A stretch of 64,000 nucleotides of DNA, from NCBI GenBank assembly GCA_052437175.1, contig JBQVOK010000005.1, positions 124,001 to 188,000 on the forward strand, written 5' to 3'. The notes below the pieces were generated by a model, which saw only the letters and a program-made list of their open reading frames with translations, was not told the DNA's origin and did no database searches. This stretch comes from JACVCJ01 sp052437175. Lineage in GTDB: Bacteria > Bacteroidota > Bacteroidia > CAIKAF01. Shown piece after piece: positions 42,082 through 50,745 of this stretch. Every line of letters begins with the position of its first letter. Within the stretch, counting starts at the first letter, position 1. The translations under genes and the position numbers were made by a program.

Positions 42082-43059
42082 TATTACTTTTGTACCGTGA
42101 TCGAACGTGGAACCGATATACAAAAAGCGGCCGGACTGCTGCGTGGCGGGGCTTGTGTGGCCATTCCCACCGAAACGGTGTACGGCCTGGCTGCCCATGC
42201 CTTCGATACGGAGGCTGTGGCTTCGGTGTTCCGCATCAAGGAACGTCCGTCTTTCGATCCGCTGATCCTGCACATCGCCTCACAGGAACAGCTGGCCCCA
42301 CTGGTAACGGAATTCCCGGAGAAAGCCCGCCTTCTGGCCGACGCCTTCTGGCCCGGTCCGCTTACCCTGGTGCTGCCCAAAAGTGCAGCAGTACCCTATA
42401 CGGTTACCTCGGGCCTCGAAACTGTGGGCATCCGCATTCCCGATCACCCGCTTACCCTGCAACTGCTGCGGGAACTCGGTTTTCCGCTGGCGGCACCCAG
42501 CGCCAATCCCTTTGGCTACGTAAGCCCTACCACGGCGCAGCATGTGGTGGATTCCCTGGGCGAAAAAGTACCTTACGTACTCGACGGCGGCCCCTGTACC
42601 CGTGGCATTGAAAGTACCATTGTAGGTTTTGAGGATGGTGAACCGGTGATCTACCGCCTGGGCAGTCTGCCGGTGCAGGAGATCGAGAAACAGGTGGGTA
42701 ACGTGCGTATTTCGGTGAACCAGAGTTCCAATCCCGTAGCGCCGGGCCAGGTAAAAATGCACTATGCACCTTTGGTTCCCCTGTTGAACATGCCGCTGGA
42801 AGAAGCGCTGAAAACCTACCGGCCTGAAGAACTGGCCGTACTGGTCTTTGGCGAAAGCCCCGAAGCGGTCCCGCCGCAGAACCGGGTATTCCTGTCGGCA
42901 AAAGGCGACCTGTACGAGGCGGCCCATAACCTGTTCGGCGCGCTGAGGCAGCTGGACACCCTGCCCGTAAAAGCGGCCCTGTTCAGTTATGTGCAAAACG
43001 AAGGTGTCGGGGCGGCCATTAACGACCGTTTGCGCAGGGCGGCGGCCCGGCATTCCTGA
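42073..43059 (+). CDS. Threonylcarbamoyl-AMP synthase, Sua5 type
   Basis: Makes threonylcarbamoyl-AMP from Thr, bicarbonate and ATP for the t6A37 modification of tRNAs that read ANN codons. The YrdC domain includes GGACVAIPTETVYGLAAHAF, with the KxR...SxN active-site type residues in RIKERPSFDPLILH and APSANPFGY. A C-terminal Sua5 domain starts at KMHYAPLVPL, so this is the two-domain form. Both possible starts are GTG: 42073 (328 residues) or 42097 (320 residues). The second is favoured by its position just after a TACTTTTG box at 42085-42092, which would make the mRNA nearly leaderless. Confidence 0.88.
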   Translation: MTKYYFCTVIERGTDIQKAAGLLRGGACVAIPTETVYGLAAHAFDTEAVASVFRIKERPSFDPLILHIASQEQLAPLVTEFPEKARLLADAFWPGPLTLVLPKSAAVPYTVTSGLETVGIRIPDHPLTLQLLRELGFPLAAPSANPFGYVSPTTAQHVVDSLGEKVPYVLDGGPCTRGIESTIVGFEDGEPVIYRLGSLPVQEIEKQVGNVRISVNQSSNPVAPGQVKMHYAPLVPLLNMPLEEALKTYRPEELAVLVFGESPEAVPPQNRVFLSAKGDLYEAAHNLFGALRQLDTLPVKAALFSYVQNEGVGAAINDRLRRAAARHS

Positions 43060-43160
43060 AACCCCTGCCCGGGCCAGAAAAAGGCGGTTCAGCTCCATTT
43101 TATAACCAAAGTATAATTTTTGCCCCTCGAAATATTTATGTTATTTTGTACCTGCAAAAA

Positions 43161-43175
43161 AAGGAGTAAAAATTG
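43161..43175 (+). promoter_or_regulatory. Ribosome binding site and TTG start of parE
   Basis: AAGGAG at 43161-43166 lies 6 nt before TTG at 43173. It is one of few strong Shine-Dalgarno sites in the window and decides the TTG start; the first downstream ATG codons would truncate the GHKL domain. Confidence 0.6.
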
Positions 43176-45035
43176 GCCGAGGAAAAGAAGATTATTTACA
43201 GCGAAGATAATGTACGCACACTGGAGTGGAATGAGCACATCCGCTTACGTCCGGGCATGTATATCGGCAAAACCGGCGACGGATCTGCACAGGACGACGG
43301 TATCTATATCCTGATAAAAGAAATTATCGATAACTCCATCGACGAACACGTTATGGGGCATGGCAAACGCATCGAAATTACCATCGAGGAGGGCCGGGTA
43401 GCCGTACAGGACTATGGCCGCGGTATTCCGCTCGGTAAGGTGGTGGACTGCGTGAGCAAGATCAATACCGGCGCCAAGTACGACAGTGCCGCTTTCCAGA
43501 AATCAGTGGGCCTCAACGGGGTGGGTACCAAAGCGGTGAACGCCCTTTCCATCGATTTTTCCGTACGCAGCACGCGCGACGGGAAGACCAAACTGGCCGA
43601 GTTCAGTAAGGGGATCATCGTAAACGATTACCCGGTGGCCGAAGCCGAACCAAAGATGAAACAGGGCACCCGCATGGAATTCGTTCCGGATGCCGAGATA
43701 TTCCACAATTTTAAATTCCGTATGGAATATGTGGAAAAAATGCTCTGGAACTATGCCTACCTGAACCCCGGCCTGGTGCTGGTGCTCAACGGTACGGAAT
43801 TCCATTCGGAGAACGGTCTGCTGGACCTGTTGCAGAACAACATCAACGGCGAAGTATATTACCCGGTGATCCACCTGAAGGGGAAAGACATCGAGGTGGC
43901 CTTTACACACGGACACCAGTACAACGAAGAGTATTACAGCTTCGTGAACGGACAGTTCACGCCCCAGGGCGGAACGCACCAGGCAGCCTTCCGTGAGGCG
44001 GTGGCCAAAACGCTGAACGCCTATTTCAAAAAGGATTTCGATCCGGGCGATGTGCGCAACGGGATCATTGCCGCAGTAAGCGTGCGGGTGATCGAACCGG
44101 TGTTCGAGTCGCAGACCAAGACCAAACTGGGAAGTACGCACATGGCGCCCGACGGTGAGACCGTGCGTACCTTCATCAACGATTTTATAAAGAACGAGCT
44201 GGACAATTTCCTGCGCCGTAACCTGGAAACGGGCAACGCCATCCTGGAAAAGATCATCGCCAGCGAAAAGGAACGCAAGGAGCTGAGCGGCATCCGCAAA
44301 CTGGCCCGCGAAAGGGCCAAAAAGGCAGCCATCCACAACCGTAAACTGCGCGACTGTAAATCGCACTTCAATACCAACCGTACCGACCGCCTGGAAACCA
44401 CCCTCTTCATTACCGAGGGTGATTCGGCCTCCGGTTCCATTACCAAAGCGCGTGATGTAAATACCCAGGCCGTGTTCAGCCTCAAGGGTAAACCCCTCAA
44501 TGTATTCGGTCTTACCAAAAAGATCGTGTACGAGAACGAGGAGTTCAACCTGCTGCAGAACGCCCTGAATATTGAAGAAGGCATCGAGGGCCTGCGGTAC
44601 AATAATATTGTGATCGCTACCGATGCCGACGTGGACGGTATGCACATCCGCCTGCTGCTCATCAGCTTTTTCCTGCAGTTCTATCCCGAGATCGTAAAGG
44701 CCGGGCACCTGTACATTCTGCAGACGCCGCTCTTCCGTGTACGAAACAAGAAGGAAACCCGTTATTGCTATTCGGACGAAGAACGTAAAAAAGCCATCAA
44801 AGACCTGGGCCCGAACCCCGAAATAACCCGATTCAAAGGACTGGGAGAGATCTCTCCGGACGAATTCCGCGGTTTTATCGGGCAGACGATCCGCCTGGAA
44901 CCGGTGATCACGAGCAAAGACCTGAATATCAAGAATCTGCTTTCATTCTATATGGGTAAGAATACCCCTGAACGCCAGGATTTTATCATCGGGAACCTGA
45001 AAGTGGAAAAAGACGTGGCCCTGGCCGACGGATAA
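43173..45035 (+). CDS. parE: DNA topoisomerase IV subunit B
   Basis: The ATPase subunit of topoisomerase IV, which unlinks sister chromosomes. At 620 residues it has the GHKL ATPase core: RLRPGMYIGKTGDG, EIIDNSIDEHVMG, the DYGRGIPLG box and GLNGVGTKAVNALS. The Toprim part has FITEGDSASGS and DADVDGMHIRLL, and the family end GLGEISPDEFRGFI (key motif GLGE). It starts with TTG at 43173, with a good ribosome binding site AAGGAG at 43161-43166. parC is not next to it; the following gene is a sugar isomerase. Confidence 0.9.
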   Translation: MAEEKKIIYSEDNVRTLEWNEHIRLRPGMYIGKTGDGSAQDDGIYILIKEIIDNSIDEHVMGHGKRIEITIEEGRVAVQDYGRGIPLGKVVDCVSKINTGAKYDSAAFQKSVGLNGVGTKAVNALSIDFSVRSTRDGKTKLAEFSKGIIVNDYPVAEAEPKMKQGTRMEFVPDAEIFHNFKFRMEYVEKMLWNYAYLNPGLVLVLNGTEFHSENGLLDLLQNNINGEVYYPVIHLKGKDIEVAFTHGHQYNEEYYSFVNGQFTPQGGTHQAAFREAVAKTLNAYFKKDFDPGDVRNGIIAAVSVRVIEPVFESQTKTKLGSTHMAPDGETVRTFINDFIKNELDNFLRRNLETGNAILEKIIASEKERKELSGIRKLARERAKKAAIHNRKLRDCKSHFNTNRTDRLETTLFITEGDSASGSITKARDVNTQAVFSLKGKPLNVFGLTKKIVYENEEFNLLQNALNIEEGIEGLRYNNIVIATDADVDGMHIRLLLISFFLQFYPEIVKAGHLYILQTPLFRVRNKKETRYCYSDEERKKAIKDLGPNPEITRFKGLGEISPDEFRGFIGQTIRLEPVITSKDLNIKNLLSFYMGKNTPERQDFIIGNLKVEKDVALADG

Positions 45036-45076
45036 ATCGTATAACCCCTGACTACCTGATAAAAATACAAGAAGAA

Positions 45077-46072
45077 ATGAGTGATATGCGTACATGGGTT
45101 GCTGAATTCGACAAGCAACTTACCGATGCGGAAAATATAAGCCGGAACGCTGGTCTGAAACCGGTAACGGAACCCATACAGAATGTGATCATAAGCGGCC
45201 TGGGCGGCAGCGGCATCGGAGGAACCATTGTATCCGAACTGGCTAAACTGCATAGTCCGGTGCCGGTGACCGTGAACAAAGATTATTTCTGTCCGGCTTT
45301 CGTAGGGCCGCACACACTTTTTATTGCGTCTTCCTATTCGGGTAATACCGAAGAAACCCTGCAATGTACCGAAGAAGCCTTCCGTAAAGGCGCCCGTGTG
45401 GTGGTGATAACCAGCGGCGGACGCCTGCAGCAGATAGCGGCAGAAAAAGACTTCGACTGTATTGTGGTGCCGGGCGGCTACCATCCGCGGGCCTGCCTGG
45501 GATACTCGCTCTTTCAGCTGCTGGGTATTTTTATCCATTACAGGCTGCTGCCTCCCGTTTTTGAGGAATACCGCTCCGGGCTGGCCGCCTTTATCCGGGA
45601 GAACGGACCCGCTATGCAGGCCAAAGGGCAGGAGCTGGCACTCTTCCTGAAAGATTCCATTCCCGTGCTGTATGCCGAAAGCCACCTGGAAGGTGTAACC
45701 ATACGTCTGCGACAGCAGATCAATGAGAATGCCAAAATGCTGTGCTGGCACCATGTGATCCCCGAAATGAACCACAACGAACTGGTAGGCTGGCGCAATA
45801 CCAATAACAACCTGGCCGTGGTATTCATTACCGATCCGGACGGTTATTACCGTAACCGCGAACGTACGCAGTACTGCATCAACGTGGTAAAAAAATACAC
45901 GCAACGTTATACCGAACTCTCCGCAAGCGGCAGCAACCCGCTGCAGAAGGTATTTTCACTGATACACACCGGAGACTGGGCCAGTATCTATCTCTCCGAA
46001 CTGAACGGGGTGGACGCCATGGAGATCGACGTGATCCATACCCTGAAAAGTACACTGGCAGACCTTAAATAA
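45077..46072 (+). CDS. Bifunctional phosphoglucose/phosphomannose isomerase
   Basis: A 331-residue SIS-domain enzyme interconverting fructose 6-phosphate with glucose 6-phosphate and mannose 6-phosphate, of the type known from archaea and some bacteria. The SIS domain includes VIISGLGGSGIGGTIVSELA (key residues GLGGSGIGG) and a SSYSGNTEETL phosphate-binding segment. The catalytic Glu/His residues lie in VIPEMNHNELVGW. It begins about 40 nt after parE, and its TAA stop overlaps the ATG of lipB by one base. Confidence 0.9.
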   Translation: MSDMRTWVAEFDKQLTDAENISRNAGLKPVTEPIQNVIISGLGGSGIGGTIVSELAKLHSPVPVTVNKDYFCPAFVGPHTLFIASSYSGNTEETLQCTEEAFRKGARVVVITSGGRLQQIAAEKDFDCIVVPGGYHPRACLGYSLFQLLGIFIHYRLLPPVFEEYRSGLAAFIRENGPAMQAKGQELALFLKDSIPVLYAESHLEGVTIRLRQQINENAKMLCWHHVIPEMNHNELVGWRNTNNNLAVVFITDPDGYYRNRERTQYCINVVKKYTQRYTELSASGSNPLQKVFSLIHTGDWASIYLSELNGVDAMEIDVIHTLKSTLADLK

Positions 46073-46806
46073 TGAGTACAAAAGTTCAACTGAAAGACTG
46101 CGGACGTATTTCCTACAAAGATGCCTGGGAATTGCAGACCCGCCTTTTCGGACGCTCGAACGACCTGAAAATATTCAACCGCAGTCACAAAGACCAGGCG
46201 CAGCCTATTGCCAATTACCTGCTCTTCTGCGAACACAACCACGTGTATACGCTGGGCAAAAGCGGTCATGAAGAGAACCTGCTGGTACAGAGTGACGTGC
46301 TGGCCGAGCAGGGTATCGAATTCTTCCATACCAACCGCGGCGGCGATATTACCTACCACGGCCCCGGGCAGATCACCGGCTATCCCATCCTGGACCTGGA
46401 ACAGTTCTTTACCGATGTACACAAATACATGCGCTACCTGGAAGACGTGATCATTCTCACCTGTGCGCATTATGGCGTGGAAGCGGGCCGTTGTCCCGGG
46501 CAGACGGGCGTGTGGGTAGATTACGACAAAGGCGCCCGCGCCCGTAAGATATGCGCCCTGGGCGTACACATGGGCCGCTGGATCACCATGCATGGTTTCG
46601 GGTTCAACATCAACAGCGATCTGCATAAATTCGACCTCATCGTACCCTGTGGTATCGTGGACAAGGGCGTTACTTCCCTGGCTGCTGAAACGGGCCGTGA
46701 AATCGATATGCAGGAAGTAAAAGAGGTGATCGCCCGTAATTTTGCCGAAGTATTTTCTGCCGACCTGGTAGCGTTCCGCGAAGAAGAGCTACCCACAGCT
46801 CCCTAA
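46072..46806 (+). CDS. lipB: Octanoyltransferase LipB
   Basis: Moves octanoyl from ACP to lipoate-dependent enzymes, the first step of lipoic acid synthesis. The 244-residue protein has NRGGDITYHGPGQITGYPIL, a Lys in ARKICALGVHMGRW, and the catalytic Cys in PCGIVDKGVTSL, so the Lys-Cys pair is intact. It overlaps the isomerase stop by one base (TAATG), implying coupled translation. It converges with tilS; the two stops are one base apart (46806 and 46808). Confidence 0.93.
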   Translation: MSTKVQLKDCGRISYKDAWELQTRLFGRSNDLKIFNRSHKDQAQPIANYLLFCEHNHVYTLGKSGHEENLLVQSDVLAEQGIEFFHTNRGGDITYHGPGQITGYPILDLEQFFTDVHKYMRYLEDVIILTCAHYGVEAGRCPGQTGVWVDYDKGARARKICALGVHMGRWITMHGFGFNINSDLHKFDLIVPCGIVDKGVTSLAAETGREIDMQEVKEVIARNFAEVFSADLVAFREEELPTAP

Positions 46807-46807
46807 G

Positions 46808-48094
46808 TTACATTTCGGATATCTGTACCTTCAGTATGCGGGTACTGGCAGCGCTTATTTTTGTTTTTTCGGAGGTCGCGTAGCGGTACAGCCATACGAT
46901 CTCGTCGCCCGAGCACAATACCAGGGCTTTTTCCTTATCAAAACGGTTCACTTTTTTATCCGTCAGGATATCGCTGAGTTTTTTGCGCCCGTTCATTCCG
47001 AGAGGCTGCATTGTGTCGCCGCGTCCGGCAGAGCGCAGCAATAACGGGAAGTTCAGCTGTTCGGCATCGGCATAAAAAACGCCGGGGTCCGAAAAATCGG
47101 GCGCTTCTTCCGGGTTGCAGAACGCAACTTCCACCCGGTATTTTTCGTATACATAAGAACCGGGACCTTCTACCGGGAAGCGGATTTCTGCGGGGTCGTA
47201 CCTGCCCGGACTAAAGATCAGCTGCCCGCCGTGCAGCAGCAACCGTCCCAGCCGGCTGTGCCATTCGCCCCGCTCGTAATGCCCGGACAGGATATCTGCG
47301 GCCAGGCCGGAGGCAAAGCCTTTTTCAGCCAGCCATTCGGCATAAAAGAGTTTGTATTCGGGTTTCAGTGTCAGCTTTTCGGTTTGGGCCTGGTATTGCA
47401 GTTCTTTGCCGCAAAAATCGCGGTAAGCCGTATGGTAAAAGGCCAGTACGTGCTCCAGGCGTTCGCGGCTGCGCGCAAAATGCTGCATGGCCTGCGGGTT
47501 CAGGTCTTCGAACAGGGGGGCTATTTCCTTACGTACACGGTTCCGTTTGTAAATGTCTTTGTTATTGGAACTGTCGTTCCGGTAATTCAGCCCTTCGGTA
47601 TGGCAGTAGGCCTCGATCTCGCGGCGCGTGCAGTGCAGAAAGGGCCGCAGGTATTTGCCGTTGCGTGAGGGAATGCCCAGGAATCCGGAAGGGCCGCAGC
47701 CGTCGGCGGTGTTCATCAGCAGGCTTTCGAAGGCGTCGTTGGCCTGGTGAGCGGTGAAAATGTAGGAAAACTGCAGGCTCAGATCCAGTTCCTCAAAAAA
47801 ACGGTAACGGATGTCGCGGGCCCATTGCTGGGTATTGCCGTTTTTGGTAAGCGGATCGGCCTTGTATACATGAATGGGAACGTTCAGCTGCCGGCAGAGT
47901 TCCCGGCAGAATGCTTCGTCTTCCTGGCTTTCTTTCCCGCGCAGGCCATAATTTACATGGGCAGCATGTACTGTACAGCCTATTTTGTGCAGCACGTGCA
48001 GCAGGGCCACGCTATCGGCACCGCCACTCAGGGCCGTAAGCAGGGTTCCCGTATGGATGCCGGGTATGTGTTTCAGGTAGTCCGAAAGAGCCAT
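46808..48094 (-). CDS. tilS: tRNA(Ile)-lysidine synthase
   Basis: Converts the wobble C34 of tRNA-Ile(CAU) to lysidine so it reads AUA. The 428-residue protein has the PP-loop ATP motif LSGGADSVALLHVL at about 22-35, AHVNYGLRGKESQEDE with the conserved residues for the family, and a C-terminal TilS domain (GMNGRKKLSDILTDKKVN). It follows pabB by 13 nt on the same strand, so the two share a transcript. Confidence 0.93.
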   Translation of the reverse strand: MALSDYLKHIPGIHTGTLLTALSGGADSVALLHVLHKIGCTVHAAHVNYGLRGKESQEDEAFCRELCRQLNVPIHVYKADPLTKNGNTQQWARDIRYRFFEELDLSLQFSYIFTAHQANDAFESLLMNTADGCGPSGFLGIPSRNGKYLRPFLHCTRREIEAYCHTEGLNYRNDSSNNKDIYKRNRVRKEIAPLFEDLNPQAMQHFARSRERLEHVLAFYHTAYRDFCGKELQYQAQTEKLTLKPEYKLFYAEWLAEKGFASGLAADILSGHYERGEWHSRLGRLLLHGGQLIFSPGRYDPAEIRFPVEGPGSYVYEKYRVEVAFCNPEEAPDFSDPGVFYADAEQLNFPLLLRSAGRGDTMQPLGMNGRKKLSDILTDKKVNRFDKEKALVLCSGDEIVWLYRYATSEKTKISAASTRILKVQISEM

Positions 48095-48107
48095 TCCGGG
48101 AATAAAA

Positions 48108-49283
48108 TTACCATTTAATGTCGGTTATGTCAAGCCCCAGTGCTTTCAGGGAGCCCATGGCCTTGAGGTGGCATTCTTCGTATTCGGCGGCCGGGTCACT
48201 GTCAATGGTAATGGCGCCGCCTACGGGAATGCAGATGGTACCGCTGTTTGCGTCGTAAATGATGGAGCGGATCACCACGTTCCAGTCCATATCGCCGTCC
48301 GGGCTCACATAGCCCAGCGATCCTGAAAAAATACCGCGCTGTTGTTTTTCATGAGCACGTATCAGCTGCATGGCGCTTATTTTGGGCGCGCCGGTCATGC
48401 TACCAGGCGGAAAGCTGGCCTGTATGGCATCGGCGGGGTGCAGGTCCGGGGCGGTTGCACAGCTGATGGTAGAGATCATCTGGTGCACCGTGGGAAAGGA
48501 ATAAATGCCGAACAGTTCTTCTACCTGTACGCTGTCTTTCAGGGCCAGCCTCGACAGGTCGTTGCGTACCAGGTCTACGATCATTACGTTTTCGGAGCGT
48601 TCTTTTTCCGAAGCGGCCAGCTGTTTTTTCAGTTTTTCATCCTCGGCGGGGTCGCTGCTGCGTCGGGAAGTGCCTTTAATGGGCTGACTTACCAGTTTCT
48701 GACCGCGGCGGGCCAGGAAACGTTCGGGCGAAGCGCTCAGTACCCAGAGTCCGTTTATATGCAGTACGGCGGCAAACGGCCCCGGGTTGTTGCGGCAGAG
48801 TATATGGAACAGCGCGTACGGATCGCGGATATGTGCCCGGCCCTGCAGTTGCATGCAGAAGGTGAGTTCGTAAATATCGCCCTGCTGCAGGTGCTCTTTG
48901 ATGGATTCCACTGCCTGTATGTATTCCCGGCGGCTGAAATCGGGCTTTAAGGGCTCTGCCCATTCAATGCCGGGATCGCTGTACGGTTCCGGAACTCCGG
49001 ACTCTTCGGAGAAATGGAGCTCGTCGGGTACAAAGAGACACATAGGCGGCAGATCGAAGACCCGTTGCGGGTGAGGCCGCACGGCAGCGGTCTCCTGCTG
49101 CAGTTCATAGCCCAGGTAGCCGGCCAGGAAAAGGCCGTTGCCCTTCTTTTTCCACTCCTGCAGCGAGCGTATCAGCTGCGGGTCCTGTGCCGAGGCCCGG
49201 CAGCTGCCAAAAGCAGAATAGGGGTCCCGCTGCCCGGCAGGCATAAGGGTACGCGCTTCAAAGTAGTAGGGAGCCGGTTTCAT
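48108..49283 (-). CDS. pabB: Aminodeoxychorismate synthase component I (PabB-like)
   Basis: Converts chorismate and ammonia to 4-amino-4-deoxychorismate for folate. The protein is 391 residues from the ATG at 49283 (MKPAPYYFEARTLMPAG). The chorismate-binding domain shows the QPIKGTSRR segment with the Lys that marks PabB; anthranilate synthase TrpE has PIAGTR at this position. GSMTGAPKISAMQL and GYVSPDGDMDWN are also present. No glutaminase (PabA) or lyase (PabC) is adjacent. tilS follows after 13 nt. Confidence 0.88.
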   Translation of the reverse strand: MKPAPYYFEARTLMPAGQRDPYSAFGSCRASAQDPQLIRSLQEWKKKGNGLFLAGYLGYELQQETAAVRPHPQRVFDLPPMCLFVPDELHFSEESGVPEPYSDPGIEWAEPLKPDFSRREYIQAVESIKEHLQQGDIYELTFCMQLQGRAHIRDPYALFHILCRNNPGPFAAVLHINGLWVLSASPERFLARRGQKLVSQPIKGTSRRSSDPAEDEKLKKQLAASEKERSENVMIVDLVRNDLSRLALKDSVQVEELFGIYSFPTVHQMISTISCATAPDLHPADAIQASFPPGSMTGAPKISAMQLIRAHEKQQRGIFSGSLGYVSPDGDMDWNVVIRSIIYDANSGTICIPVGGAITIDSDPAAEYEECHLKAMGSLKALGLDITDIKW

Positions 49284-49361
49284 TGCGGGTACAATGTTAC
49301 AAAATCGGCGCCATACGGGCATCTTTTAGGCGACGCATGTACGTTAAGCCCTTTTTTTACG

Positions 49362-49392
49362 TTGCTCATCCGGTATCCTTTTTGTTTCTTTG
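49362..49392 (+). promoter_or_regulatory. Candidate promoter of the LptF/G permease gene
   Basis: TTG at 49362-49364 and TTTCTTTG at 49385-49392 lie 20 nt apart, a good -33/-7 arrangement with one mismatch in the -7 box (TT for TA). The ATG is at 49403, so the leader would be only a few bases. Confidence 0.45.
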
Positions 49393-49402
49393 CCGCGGAT
49401 AG

Positions 49403-50485
49403 ATGAAAACCATTGATACATACATCATGCGTAAATACCTGGTCACATTTTTTGTGAGCCTTACGCTGATCATTGCCATTGCCGTGGTCTTTGACATATC
49501 TGAAAAAGTGGACGATTTTCTCGGTAAGGGCGGCAAGGCCCCTTCGCTGTACGAGATTGCTTTTGTATACTACGCCAATTTCATTCCCTATTTTGCTTCG
49601 CTGTTTGCCCCGCTGTTCGCCTTTATCTCCGTGATCTATTTTACCTCACGGATGGCTTTCCGCAGCGAGATCATTGCCATACTGGCCGCCGGGGTAAGTT
49701 ACCGCCGTATGCTGGCCCCCTTCCTGGCGGCGGCCTTTATTGTAAGCATCATGCTGGCGGTGCTGGGCAATTTTATTGTGCCGGTGTCCAACCTGAAAAA
49801 GAACGGTTTCGAACGGGAATATTTCGGGCATGGCAAGTACAACCCGCGCAATATGCACCGGCAGATCGCCCCGGGTACGCTGCTCTACATCGAATACTGG
49901 AGCAATGAGACCTTTACCGGGCAGAAACTTTCCATTGAGCAGTTCGACGGGCGCCGCCTGGTATCCAAGCTGATGTCCCAGTCGGTAAGCTACGATACCC
50001 TGCACAAGCGCTGGACCCTGGTAGATTACATTATCCGTACCTCAGGTACCAAGGGCGATAAGATCTATGCGGCCATACAAACGGATACCCTGCTGCCTTT
50101 TACGCCTGCCATCTTCCAGGTGGAGAACCGCGACGTGGAAACGATGAACTATTTCGAACTGAATGAGTTCGTGGAGAAAGAACGGGAATCGGGCAGTAAT
50201 TACATGGACTTTTACCTGATCGAAAAATACAAACGCTGGTCTACTCCTTTTTCCACCATCATTCTTACGCTTATTGCCGTGCCGCTGGCAGGCCGCCGGG
50301 TGCGCGGCGGGGTGGGACTGCACATCGGTATGGGCGTGGGTCTGGGCTTTTCGTACATCTTTTTCGATAAAGTGGCCGTTACCTATGCCATAAACGGTAC
50401 CCTGGCCCCGGTACTGGCCGCCTGGCTGCCGAATGTGATCTTTCTTTTCGTGGGCGCCTACCTCATCCGCACGGCGCAGCGGTAG
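49403..50485 (+). CDS. LptF/LptG family permease
   Basis: A 360-residue inner-membrane permease of the LPS exporter. The N-terminus MKTIDTYIMRKYLVTFFVSL leads into the first of about six membrane spans; a periplasmic jelly-roll domain (about 135-270) lies between the third and fourth, and the later spans include STIILTLIAVPLAGRRVRGG. Whether it is LptF or LptG cannot be told. The LptB ATPase and a second permease are not in the window. It diverges from pabB and is followed by the TPP riboswitch unit. Confidence 0.88.
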   Translation: MKTIDTYIMRKYLVTFFVSLTLIIAIAVVFDISEKVDDFLGKGGKAPSLYEIAFVYYANFIPYFASLFAPLFAFISVIYFTSRMAFRSEIIAILAAGVSYRRMLAPFLAAAFIVSIMLAVLGNFIVPVSNLKKNGFEREYFGHGKYNPRNMHRQIAPGTLLYIEYWSNETFTGQKLSIEQFDGRRLVSKLMSQSVSYDTLHKRWTLVDYIIRTSGTKGDKIYAAIQTDTLLPFTPAIFQVENRDVETMNYFELNEFVEKERESGSNYMDFYLIEKYKRWSTPFSTIILTLIAVPLAGRRVRGGVGLHIGMGVGLGFSYIFFDKVAVTYAINGTLAPVLAAWLPNVIFLFVGAYLIRTAQR

Positions 50486-50599
50486 TTTTCAATGATCTTA
50501 TTTGTAGTTGTTTACGTTTAAATCCGGAAAAATTTTTCTTTTTTTCGTTTAAATCGCTTTACCTTTGCTACGCGATACGGCAGAGAGTATTCTGTCGTG

Positions 50600-50687
50600 C
50601 TGCCACGGGGTGCTTTCCCTGCAAACGGAAGGCTGAGATCATACCCGTAAAACCTGATGCGGATAATGCCGTCGAAGGGAATGGCAG
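50600..50687 (+). promoter_or_regulatory. TPP (thiamine pyrophosphate) riboswitch
   Basis: All core THI-box elements are present in order: P1 CTGCC (50600-50604) pairing with GGCAG (50683-50687); ACGGGGTGC (50605-50613); GGCTGAGAT (50631-50639); ACCCGT (50643-50648); and the long conserved AACCTGATGCGGATAATGCC followed by GTCGAAGGGAA (50651-50681). It lies directly upstream of a TonB-dependent receptor gene. Downstream, CCTGTC (50708-50713) can pair with GACAGG (50740-50745), which may be the expression platform next to the start codon. Confidence 0.95.
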
Positions 50688-50707
50688 GAGATACCACCAA
50701 AGGATCG

Positions 50708-50745
50708 CCTGTCCGCTTTATTTATGTATAAACGAAAAAGACAGG
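50708..50745 (+). promoter_or_regulatory. Possible expression-platform hairpin of the TPP riboswitch
   Basis: CCTGTC and GACAGG can form a 6-bp stem enclosing the ATG at 50724 and hiding the purine-rich GACAGGGG just before the ATG at 50748. This would let the riboswitch control translation, by contrast with a classic terminator, for which no T-run is seen. Inferred by eye. Confidence 0.35.

Noticed and set aside
43139..43172. Upstream ATG start for parE
   Set aside because: The ATG near 43137 is out of frame with parE, and the AAGGAG-TTG arrangement at 43161-43175 fits better.
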